From NCBI GenBank assembly GCA_016292575.1, contig JAEDIH010000106.1:1-5901 (forward strand): 5,901 nucleotides of DNA, given 5' to 3'. Made by a program: the position numbers and the translations under genes. Each line of letters begins with the position of its first letter. Within the stretch, counting starts at the first letter, position 1. The notes beneath the pieces were generated by a model that had not been told where the DNA came from, searched no databases, and worked only from the letters and a program-made list of their open reading frames with translations. Shown in pieces: positions 1 to 5,487 of the stretch. The stretch is from Clostridiaceae bacterium. GTDB lineage: Bacteria; Bacillota; Clostridia; Oscillospirales; Acutalibacteraceae.

Positions 1-308
1 CCCGTTGTCAACCCTTTTTCTCCCTTTTTTTGACCTTTTCTTCGCTTTTGTACACTCTCCCGGGTGTGTTTGTGGAATCGGGTCGTTTAAGGTACTATAT
101 GTAGTATTACACCGAAAATCATAAGCCATTTTCCTATATTATGGAATCAATATGTCAGCCGTATTTGGGTAAAGCCAATATCAGAATACAATGTTTTTAT
201 AAATCTCAACATCTTAAATACTTTAAACTTTTTTATGTATGCAGGTTTTTATTATTTTCTTTATAAACATGCACAACTCAATACTTATTTCTTTTAATAA
301 TATTATTG
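1..308. other. AT-rich intergenic region, no gene seen
   Basis: No open frame with a credible start and ribosome binding site is visible on either strand. The first 50 bases are strongly pyrimidine-rich on the plus strand. A perfect TTGACA lies on the minus strand at 6-11, where it could be the -35 box of a leftward promoter whose -10 lies outside the window. From about 170 onward the DNA is very AT-rich and leads into the promoter at 309-338. The region is best read as the intergenic space between an unseen gene to the left and the paralogue pair. Confidence 0.6.
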
Positions 309-338
309 TTGACATTTGCTGACAATATGTGCTAATAT
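309..338 (+). promoter_or_regulatory. Extended -10 sigma-A-type promoter for the tandem paralogue pair
   Basis: A perfect -35 box TTGACA (309-314) is followed by an 18-bp spacer and the -10 box TAATAT (333-338). TGC at 330-332 directly precedes the -10, giving an extended -10 element. Transcription would start near 345, leaving a leader of about 110 nt before the ATG at 458. The same layout (TTGACW, 18 bp, TGC, then a -10 box) occurs before the large gene at 2706-2735. The assignment is inferred from sequence only. Confidence 0.7.
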
Positions 339-408
339 ACAAATAAGTATGGTTTCTGTTTTAAAATTTTAATTAAGTATGTAAATATACTAAGATATTA
401 TAATTCAC

Positions 409-425
409 TTTGCGTTCAACGCAAA
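409..425. promoter_or_regulatory. Perfect 17-nt palindrome in the leader (operator or RNA hairpin candidate)
   Basis: TTTGCGTTCAACGCAAA is an 8-bp perfect inverted repeat around one central base. It lies downstream of the predicted transcription start and about 16 nt upstream of the AGGAGG at 442-447. As DNA it could be an operator for a dimeric regulator. As RNA it would form a 6-bp stem with a 5-nt loop just ahead of the ribosome binding site. The sequence cannot decide between these. Confidence 0.5.
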
Positions 426-457
426 ACCATTTTTACAAAAAAGGAGGCTTCGTATTG

Positions 458-940
458 ATGGAATACTATGTAAGACCGAATACCCTGATTGCAAAGCTCA
501 AATACATAATAGGGTTAACATTAGCAATAGTATCACTTCTTACTATTGCTGCAACCGGAACAAGAGTAACCACCGACAAGGTAAACTTTGAGGTGTCACC
601 CAAGCTGACAACGGAATCAACCGATGTCGTTTTTAAATTCACAAACAAAAGCGTTTACGGAATTGACCGTGAAGTCTATGTTGAAAAGCTTGAAAAGGAA
701 GAAAACGGAGAATGGATCGAGCTTGAATTTGATGAAAGAATCAATTACTACACCCTTATGGCATATGCTTATCCGAACGCCTGCATTTTCCCAACAGAAA
801 CAGTTGATTTTTCAGTCACCTGCAAATATCTTTTCGGTCAGGAAACTGCCCCTAAGGGTAATTATAAAGTAACTTTCAGCTACTTTGTACATAAAGGCGG
901 CGAACGTGCCTTTACCACATGCGAGTTCTCCGTTGACTGA
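458..940 (+). CDS. Membrane-anchored Ig-like domain protein, first tandem paralogue
   Basis: This encodes a 160-residue protein of unknown function. I chose ATG 458 because AGGAGG at 442-447 sits 10 nt upstream, matching the spacing in the next gene. An in-frame TTG at 455 is an alternative, while the upstream TTG at 410 lies inside a palindrome and before the ribosome binding site. Residues 1-16 are short and basic, about 17-33 form a hydrophobic segment (signal anchor or signal peptide), and the remainder is a predicted extracytoplasmic beta-sandwich. The pattern (FTNKS, EKEENGEWIEL, CIFPTETV, LFGQETAPKGNYKVTF) resembles bacterial Ig-like domains of the Big_14 type as I remember them; this family call is unverified. 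Cysteines 109, 122 and 155 are conserved in the neighbour. It is likely the first gene of a two-gene transcript from the promoter at 309-338 and is about half identical to the gene at 1033-1512. Confidence 0.85.
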   Translation: MEYYVRPNTLIAKLKYIIGLTLAIVSLLTIAATGTRVTTDKVNFEVSPKLTTESTDVVFKFTNKSVYGIDREVYVEKLEKEENGEWIELEFDERINYYTLMAYAYPNACIFPTETVDFSVTCKYLFGQETAPKGNYKVTFSYFVHKGGERAFTTCEFSVD

Positions 941-955
941 GACTGAAACAACACA
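926..955 (+). repeat. 30-nt repeat across the stop codon, copy 1
   Basis: This 30-nt block covers the last four codons and part of a fifth, the TGA stop (938-940) and 15 nt of non-coding DNA. It is identical to blocks at 1498-1527 and 2589-2618. Its non-coding part begins GACTGAAACAACACA. Upstream coding DNA differs much more between the copies, so the identity stands out. Confidence 0.85.
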
Positions 956-963
956 CATTGCTG

Positions 964-985
964 CATTTTGCTCTGCGGCAAAATG
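964..985 (+). terminator. Intergenic hairpin between the paralogues (weak terminator or attenuator)
   Basis: CATTTTGC (964-971) and GCAAAATG (978-985) pair perfectly over 8 bp around a 6-nt loop. Only TTTAT follows, so this is a weak intrinsic terminator at best and may simply tune expression of the second paralogue, whose own promoter is not apparent. A related sequence (TTGCTCYGCGGC) lies in the terminator at 2625-2650, so the hairpin seems to be part of the ancestral repeat unit. Confidence 0.45.
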
Positions 986-1032
986 TTTATACATTCAAAA
1001 ACCATTTTAAAAACTTAGGAGGTAAATGTATC

Positions 1033-1512
1033 GTGAAAATCACAAGGCCCTGTACCCTTATTGCAAAGCTAAAATACATTATAGGTTTGTCTTTAGCATT
1101 AGCAACTATGCTTGCTTTTGTAACAACAGACAACCGAAACATATCAACCGACAGAGTATTCTTTCAAGTATCTCCCAAGCTTACAACAGAATCGACCGAA
1201 GTTTGCGTGAAAGTCACAAACAAGAGTATTTATGGAATTTCAAAAGACATTTTTGTTAATGGAATTGAAAAGGAAGAAAACGGAGAATGGGTTAAGCTTG
1301 AATTAGGTAATCCCGGTTCTTATCCCGCTATAGCACGTCCCTACTATGAATCCTGCATTTTTCCAACGGAAACCGTTAACCTTTCAATCCCGTGCGATTC
1401 GCTTTTCGGTCAGGAAACCGCACCGAAAGGTAATTACAGGATTACACTCATTTATTATATTTACCACAGCGTAGAAGACTCCTATACCACCTGCGAATTC
1501 TCCGTTGACTGA
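1033..1512 (+). CDS. Membrane-anchored Ig-like domain protein, second tandem paralogue
   Basis: This encodes a 159-residue protein of unknown function, paralogous to the gene at 458-940. Start GTG 1033 is preferred: AGGAGG (1017-1022) lies 10 nt upstream, and the protein then begins KITRPCTLIAKLKYIIG, matching the neighbour. The TTG at 958 is upstream of the ribosome binding site. Residues about 16-32 are the membrane segment. The ectodomain keeps the same islands as its sister: VSPKLTTEST, EKEENGEW, CIFPTETV, LFGQETAPKGNY and TTCEFSVD. Between these islands the two diverge strongly, most of all in the membrane segment and around residues 91-107. Cysteines 108, 121 and 154 are shared with the sister, and 7 and 58 are extra. 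A Big_14-like Ig fold is inferred from pattern memory. The gap to the first gene is 92 nt and contains a hairpin and a shared leader (AAAACCATTTT before the ribosome binding site). Confidence 0.85.
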   Translation: MKITRPCTLIAKLKYIIGLSLALATMLAFVTTDNRNISTDRVFFQVSPKLTTESTEVCVKVTNKSIYGISKDIFVNGIEKEENGEWVKLELGNPGSYPAIARPYYESCIFPTETVNLSIPCDSLFGQETAPKGNYRITLIYYIYHSVEDSYTTCEFSVD

Positions 1513-1534
1513 GACTGAAACAACACATATTTTG
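1420..1534 (+). repeat. 115-bp direct repeat, copy 1 (3' end of the second paralogue)
   Basis: This segment aligns without gaps to 2511-2625 with five mismatches by hand count, about 96% identity. It covers the last 30 codons, the stop and about 22 nt of 3' flank. Immediately after it the two loci diverge completely. Confidence 0.9.
1498..1527 (+). repeat. 30-nt repeat across the stop codon, copy 2
   Basis: This block is identical to 926-955 and 2589-2618 and again runs from the last codons over TGA (1510-1512) into non-coding DNA. Confidence 0.85.
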
Positions 1535-1575
1535 TGGCTGTCGCACTAAGGAAGCCCTTTTAAAAGAGAAAAAAC

Positions 1576-1624
1576 AAGGGGATGTCGCAAATCGGTAAAA
1601 CGAAGAGCGACATCCCCTTTTCAT
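1576..1624. terminator. Strong bidirectional intrinsic terminator
   Basis: AAGGGGATGTCGC (1576-1588) pairs perfectly with 1607-1619 (13 bp) around an 18-nt loop. On the plus strand it is followed by T residues at 1618-1621. On the minus strand it is followed by a long U-rich run (complement of the A-rich 1566-1577). It therefore suits both the plus-strand paralogue pair and the convergent minus-strand gene at 1758-2309. Confidence 0.85.
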
Positions 1625-1632
1625 TATATATG

Positions 1633-1722
1633 TCAGTTGAGTTCTATAAACTCTGCTTCAACCCATGGAATCGTAACGTTTGCGTTGAATGAAGGAAAAA
1701 TCAAATTGGACTTAATCGGCGG
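1633..1722 (-). other. Short open minus-strand stretch, possible 3' gene remnant
   Basis: On the minus strand a frame runs open from the stop at 1723-1725 to a TGA at 1633-1635, encoding about 29 residues (contains NLIFPSFNANVTIPWVEAEF) with no credible start or ribosome binding site. It ends 13 nt before the terminator hairpin, the normal distance for a gene end, whereas the annotated gene stops about 140 nt earlier at 1758. This could be the eroded tail of an older gene or chance. I do not recognise it. Confidence 0.2.
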
Positions 1723-1757
1723 TTATTTCTTAATCCTTATATCTGTTCTCGAATCGG

Positions 1758-2309
1758 TCACTTGGATGTAAACTCGTTTAGCGATACCTCGATTTTTTTC
1801 TTTCCAAAAATGTTATCGTCTTCCAAAAGATAAAAATCAAGTCCACCGATAAAGTCCGAAAGCTCTTTATCACTCATATTGTTTCTGCGGCACACAAAAC
1901 GTGAGTCTACCTCCTTCGTCTCGCCCGGAGAAAGGCTAACGGCTTTCATGTATGGCTCCAAGTAGCAAATAACATCGTTATCTGCTTTCGGAAAAAGGTA
2001 CAACGCAAATGTTGTCAGTTTGCTCGGATTGTACACCTTGACGGTAACCTCCGCAACGCAGTACTCGTTGGCATTGTCTGGCTCAAATTCAAAGCCCTTG
2101 CGCATATAATCAATATATCCCCGACTGCGGTCATTGTTAAACTGCCGGACACAACTCTGCAGATCTACGTCAGTAAAAGGAGTGCCGATTTCAACTTTGG
2201 CTTCTACAACATCGAACGGCCGGTATATCATGAAATATATAGCTGTTCCGGCGACTGCCAGCGCTGCAATACAGCTCAAAAGAACCGCAAGAATCAACTT
2301 TTTCCTCAT
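1758..2309 (-). CDS. Small membrane-anchored beta-sandwich protein of unknown function
   Basis: This encodes 183 residues starting at ATG 2309, with AAAGGG (2318-2323) 8 nt upstream as the ribosome binding site. Residues 2-4 are basic and 5-29 form one long hydrophobic segment, so it is probably an N-terminal anchor. An LLSC at 10-13 resembles a lipobox, but hydrophobic residues continue beyond the cysteine, which argues against a lipoprotein. The rest looks extracytoplasmic and beta-rich: VAEVTVKVYNPSKLTTFALYLFP (residues 85-107), then VSLSPGETKEVDSRFVC (124-140), then a final strand IEVSLNEF (173-180). This layout, with an SPGETKEV turn, is typical of Ig-like or DUF4352-like folds, but I recognise no specific family. 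Cysteines are at 13, 53, 84, 115 and 140. It is transcribed toward the paralogue pair, and the shared hairpin at 1576-1619 lies beyond its stop. Confidence 0.75.
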   Translation of the reverse strand: MRKKLILAVLLSCIAALAVAGTAIYFMIYRPFDVVEAKVEIGTPFTDVDLQSCVRQFNNDRSRGYIDYMRKGFEFEPDNANEYCVAEVTVKVYNPSKLTTFALYLFPKADNDVICYLEPYMKAVSLSPGETKEVDSRFVCRRNNMSDKELSDFIGGLDFYLLEDDNIFGKKKIEVSLNEFTSK

Positions 2310-2376
2310 ATAAACAACCCTTTCGTTCCTTATTTTTTTTGCGCTATCTTGCTTTTTAAGCCGGTTTAATAATTAT

Positions 2377-2405
2377 AGTATACATAACATTATATTTCTT
2401 GTACA
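2377..2405 (-). promoter_or_regulatory. Possible promoter of the minus-strand gene
   Basis: On the minus strand TGTACA (2400-2405, 4 of 6 matches to TTGACA) is followed by a 17-bp spacer and TATACT (2377-2382), about 68 nt before the start codon. An overlapping TATAAT lies 5 nt further on. The region is AT-rich, so chance matches are likely. Confidence 0.3.
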
Positions 2406-2510
2406 GCAGTTTTATAAAATTAGTACTTATTTTCTAAAATTGTACCAAACATTTACTGTTAACAATACAATTAACTTTTATAATCTTAATTGAGGTGTTA
2501 TCAATGAACT

Positions 2511-2603
2511 GCTCCAAAAGGTAATTACAGAATTACATTCATTTATTATATTTACCACAGCGTAGAAGACTCCTATACCACCTGCGAGTTCTCCGTTGAC
2601 TGA
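2511..2603 (+). pseudogene. Remnant of a third Ig-like paralogue (last 30 codons)
   Basis: The frame starting at 2511 translates as APKGNYRITFIYYIYHSVED and on to TTCEFSVD, then TGA. This matches residues 130-159 of the second paralogue with a single change (Leu to Phe). Only about 19% of the gene remains. An in-frame stop at 2505-2507 lies just upstream and there is no start codon in this frame, so it cannot be expressed as the ancestral protein. Of the five nucleotide differences from 1420-1534, four are synonymous, suggesting it descends from a paralogue that was once functional. An ATG at 2504 with GAGGTG (2492-2497) six nt ahead opens a different frame that ends after six codons at 2522-2524. 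The 3' flank and terminator are retained. Confidence 0.85.
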
Positions 2604-2618
2604 GACTGAAACAACACA
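2589..2618 (+). repeat. 30-nt repeat across the stop codon, copy 3
   Basis: This block is identical to 926-955 and 1498-1527, although the gene it belongs to here is only a fragment. Confidence 0.85.
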
Positions 2619-2624
2619 TATTTT

Positions 2625-2650
2625 GCCGCGCTCTTGCTCCGCGGCGTTTT
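2625..2650 (+). terminator. Intrinsic terminator after the paralogue remnant
   Basis: GCCGCG (2625-2630) pairs with CGCGGC (2640-2645) around a 9-nt loop and is followed by GTTTTATTATTT. It resembles the hairpin after the first paralogue (shared TTGCTCYGCGGC), so it is probably the original 3' element of the third copy. It may insulate the large gene downstream. Confidence 0.65.
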
Positions 2651-2705
2651 ATTATTTAAGCAGTTACCCTGTCTTTTAACACTCAAAATATTCACAGTTT
2701 CTCCA

Positions 2706-2735
2706 TTGACTGGAAAATGGCGCTTGTGCTATTAT
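2706..2735 (+). promoter_or_regulatory. Extended -10 promoter of the large secreted-protein gene
   Basis: TTGACT (2706-2711), an 18-bp spacer ending in TGC (2727-2729), and TATTAT (2730-2735) form an extended -10 promoter. Its geometry matches that at 309-338, and both share TGTGCTA before or within the -10. Transcription would start near 2742, about 40 nt before the start codon. Confidence 0.7.
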
Positions 2736-2782
2736 AGAAACGTAAAAATGCGCTGCTGCGTATTTATTGAAAGGGGAAGAAT

Positions 2783-5392
2783 ATGAAAAAAGTCTTATCA
2801 CTGATTCTTGCACTTGCGCTTGTAATGAGTACCTGCGTGAGTGCCTCGGCCGCGTTCAAAAAGAATGACGCTACGCTGCGCCTTGTTGTTCCCGAAAACT
2901 GGGAAATGGATATCGGCGACAGCAGAAGCGTTGAACCCGTGTTTTCCGCATCTGTTTCAAAACGCACGCTCACCTGGAGCGCTGAACCTGCTTCGGTTGC
3001 AACGGTTGATTCCTGGGGACGCGTGACCGCCGTGGGCGAGGGTACGGCGAAAATTACCGCCGGAAACCCGGACGGACTTTCAAGCACCGTAACTCTCAGG
3101 GTTGTTAAAACTCCGACAAAAAAAGCAATAAGCAAAACCCGTCAGGACTATGAATTAGAAGCCGCAGACGAGGGCACAAACCTCCAAAAGGTTGTTACCC
3201 GTTATAAAAACAACAGCAAAGACGCACCCGATTATATCAAAAATTCGCTCGATTACAAAAACGCCCGGCAGGTTGTTACAAAGGACGGAGCAAAGTGGAG
3301 CATCACAAATTACGGCGTTCTCAGAGTTGATGAAAGCGCAAAAAATGCCCGCGACAAAGAGCAGCGTTTCATGGGTGACAGATACTTCTATTCAGCCGAC
3401 ACCACCAACGGCAACGTCCTTGCAATCTACCCCGACGGCGAAAACGGAATCTGGACCGTTATGGCAAGAGGTTATACCCACATTGAAATGAAGGACATCA
3501 GCGGAACTGAAAAGGCCGCAATAATGAGCGAGAACACGCAAAATTATGTTGCAAGGCGCGGCATGGTTTCAAACGCAGACCTCGTTGACGGAAAATGGGT
3601 CTCCGAGGAAAGCGACAACGACGGACTCTGGACCTCAATGTACGGTGCGGGCGAGCTAATGCGCTATGCCGTTCTTCGCGACGATCCGACCGCAACAAAG
3701 GAAGAAATTGAGGCTGCAAGGAAAACCGCCTATCTTTCCACCGAGGCGGTTCTGCTTCTTACATATATCTCAATGAGAACCGGCACGGTTGAAGCTCTTG
3801 TTCACGCCCAGCGCAACGGAGATGTCGGAGACGTCAATGTCGGCAAATGGTATTCGACCGACGTTCTCAAAGCAGACGGCGATTATTCGCAGAATGTACC
3901 CGAGCAAAGCCCCGCTTCGGCTTTTGATTCAATGTATAACAAGTATCTCAAGTTCGGCGTCGGCTCATATCTGATGAAAAAAGACAATCTCAAGCTCTTT
4001 GTTCCCGGAGATTGGGCAACTCTCGGCGAAAACGACACCGCCAAAGCGGCAAAAAGAACCAGACTGCTTGAGGGCTTCTGGTCAAGAACCTATTCCTTCC
4101 TCGATGAGGGCAAGGAAATTGACGGCTATATCTATTGGAAGCACAACGGCGACGGCACCGCGACCGGCGTTTCAACAAAAAAGGAAAGCTCTCCGGGCTA
4201 TCTCCTCAACGGCGAAAACCTCCGCGGCGTTACGGTTGACGCCTCCGGAAAGATTCCCGAAAGGCTTTGGAACGACCTTATCGGCTCCGGCTATGATGTC
4301 AGCGACATCATTTATAAGGGCGACACCAGTGCCGACGAGATTATCGGTCACCTTTTCATCTATAAGCTTGCATATGATGTCCTCGGTCCGGAGGACGCGG
4401 AGATAAAAGCGCTTATAGCGAGAACAATGGATTCCTTTGCCCAGCATATTGTTGACAACGGCTATGCCCTCTGCGACGGAAGCGGTCAGCCCACCACCTG
4501 GGGCAAGTTCAGCCGCACCTATTTCCACAACGGACAGGTGCTCGGCGGCGCTCCGTTGCAGACCTCGGTCATTCTTTCCGCCTTTAAGCTTGCCGCTTAT
4601 GTTACGGGCGATCAGAAGTGGGAAAACGAATACCGCATGGCGGCCCTCGATCCTGCATATGAATATGCAAAAATTATGACCCAGGAGCTTGAACGCTACA
4701 ATATGTCCATACTTGAATATGCAAACAGCGTTTCTCCGATCATCGGCTTCATTCTCCGTCCGATTGTTGACACCGACCTGTTCCGCTTTGTATACCGCAT
4801 CATCCTCAACTATTCCGATGAGGAGATGGCAATGCTTGCATACTATCTGCTTTTCCAGATGGAGGACGATGAAACTCTCCTTTCATACTACAGAGAAGGA
4901 CTCAACGATTGGTGGTATTCTATCTCGCACAGCGAAAATCCCTGTTGGTACTACATCTATCAGCTTGCATATCCCGACGAGGAAAAGACCGATGTTTACG
5001 GCAACAGCCTAATTGAAACCGCCTCATGGTCACTGAACCGGCATCCGATTGATACACGGCGCTATCTTGCCTCAAACAGCAATCGTGACGATATCACAAT
5101 GTTTGACCTGAGCGCCGCAGGAATTGACGGAACGGCAGAGCTTTCATACGACCAGAACGTTAAAAAGCCGCTGTTCTACAACAACAAAAACGGCGTGCTT
5201 CAGGTAATCGGCGTTGTCCTTTGCGGCGGAAAGCTCCCCTGGAAGGTTGCCGCTCCCGATGAAAGAGAGCTGCACAAATATAACGGCTCAACCTATCGTC
5301 TCGGAACAGAATCGCAGTCATACACCATGGAAGGCTCAACAACCTACACCCTGCCGTATTGGATGGGCAGATACCACGGAATGATTAAATAA
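2783..5392 (+). CDS. Secreted BIG2-domain protein with a putative alpha/alpha-barrel glycosidase-like domain
   Basis: This encodes 869 residues. ATG 2783 follows AAGGGG (2771-2776) by 6 nt. Residues 1-24 are a classical signal peptide (KK, a hydrophobic core, cleavage near ASA-A or SAA-F). Residues 29-108 fit a BIG2-like Ig domain: LTWSAEPASVATVDSWGRVTA, then GEGTAKITA. The rest is long, rich in aromatic and acidic residues and largely helical. SDNDGLWTSMYGAGELMRYA (277-296), KGDTSADEIIGH (512-523), IVDNGY (556-561), NYSDEEMAMLAYY (676-688) and LPYWMGRYHG (857-866) match, from memory, an uncharacterised (alpha/alpha)-barrel family often annotated as hypothetical or ligand-binding sensor proteins. 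Acidic residues D278, D280, D514, D518 and E519 and H523 are candidate active-site positions. Hydrolysis of a carbohydrate is inferred, not shown. The spacing from SDND to GDTSADE (about 234 residues) seems longer than in relatives I recall, implying an insertion. No cell-wall anchor is visible. The DNA is visibly richer in G+C than the genes to its left. The gene has its own promoter and terminator. Confidence 0.9.
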   Translation: MKKVLSLILALALVMSTCVSASAAFKKNDATLRLVVPENWEMDIGDSRSVEPVFSASVSKRTLTWSAEPASVATVDSWGRVTAVGEGTAKITAGNPDGLSSTVTLRVVKTPTKKAISKTRQDYELEAADEGTNLQKVVTRYKNNSKDAPDYIKNSLDYKNARQVVTKDGAKWSITNYGVLRVDESAKNARDKEQRFMGDRYFYSADTTNGNVLAIYPDGENGIWTVMARGYTHIEMKDISGTEKAAIMSENTQNYVARRGMVSNADLVDGKWVSEESDNDGLWTSMYGAGELMRYAVLRDDPTATKEEIEAARKTAYLSTEAVLLLTYISMRTGTVEALVHAQRNGDVGDVNVGKWYSTDVLKADGDYSQNVPEQSPASAFDSMYNKYLKFGVGSYLMKKDNLKLFVPGDWATLGENDTAKAAKRTRLLEGFWSRTYSFLDEGKEIDGYIYWKHNGDGTATGVSTKKESSPGYLLNGENLRGVTVDASGKIPERLWNDLIGSGYDVSDIIYKGDTSADEIIGHLFIYKLAYDVLGPEDAEIKALIARTMDSFAQHIVDNGYALCDGSGQPTTWGKFSRTYFHNGQVLGGAPLQTSVILSAFKLAAYVTGDQKWENEYRMAALDPAYEYAKIMTQELERYNMSILEYANSVSPIIGFILRPIVDTDLFRFVYRIILNYSDEEMAMLAYYLLFQMEDDETLLSYYREGLNDWWYSISHSENPCWYYIYQLAYPDEEKTDVYGNSLIETASWSLNRHPIDTRRYLASNSNRDDITMFDLSAAGIDGTAELSYDQNVKKPLFYNNKNGVLQVIGVVLCGGKLPWKVAAPDERELHKYNGSTYRLGTESQSYTMEGSTTYTLPYWMGRYHGMIK

Positions 5393-5413
5393 TTTAATGA
5401 TTAAATGAGAGAA

Positions 5414-5459
5414 CTCCCCGTGAAAGCGCAACGCACCTTCACGGGGAGCTTTTCTTTTG
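5414..5459 (+). terminator. Strong intrinsic terminator of the large gene
   Basis: CTCCCCGTGAA (5414-5424) pairs perfectly with TTCACGGGGAG (5438-5448), an 11-bp stem around a 13-nt loop, followed by CTTTTCTTTT. It begins 21 nt after the stop codon. The opposite strand has only a poor U-tract, so it acts mainly rightward but could also stop the convergent gene at 5488-5901. Confidence 0.85.
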
Positions 5460-5487
5460 TCACGATACACGGAGTTACCCGTCATTT

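Larger units (their letters stand above)
2511..2625 (+). repeat. 115-bp direct repeat, copy 2
   Basis: This is the second copy of 1420-1534, ungapped with five mismatches. It begins abruptly at 2511, after an unrelated AT-rich stretch, and continues into the terminator hairpin of this locus. Confidence 0.9.

Noticed and set aside
410..457. Upstream TTG start for the first paralogue
   Set aside because: It lies within the 409-425 palindrome and ahead of the AGGAGG at 442-447. The second paralogue shows that the protein begins just before RPxTLIAKLKYIIG.
345..457. Riboswitch in the leader of the paralogue pair
   Set aside because: Apart from the short palindrome, the leader is AT-rich with no multi-helix structure or motif of a known riboswitch that I can recognise.
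926..985. Integron-like cassette array (gene plus 3' hairpin unit)
   Set aside because: The repeats lack the conserved RYYYAAC/GTTRRRY ends of attC sites and no integrase is visible; tandem duplication explains the pattern.
958..1032. Upstream TTG start for the second paralogue
   Set aside because: This stretch is the intergenic hairpin and leader, and AGGAGG at 1017-1022 points to GTG 1033.
1630..1692. Plus-strand 20-codon frame starting with ATG after the terminator
   Set aside because: There is no ribosome binding site, it lies just behind a strong terminator, and it is too short to support.
2825..2836. Lipobox in the signal peptide of the large protein (MSTC, residues 15-18)
   Set aside because: Met at -3 and Thr at -1 fit the lipobox poorly, and a good signal peptidase I site follows at ASAA.
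2764..3135. Long open frames antisense to, or in other frames of, the large gene
   Set aside because: They lie within a gene with a signal peptide and recognised domains, lack ribosome binding sites, and are compositional shadows.
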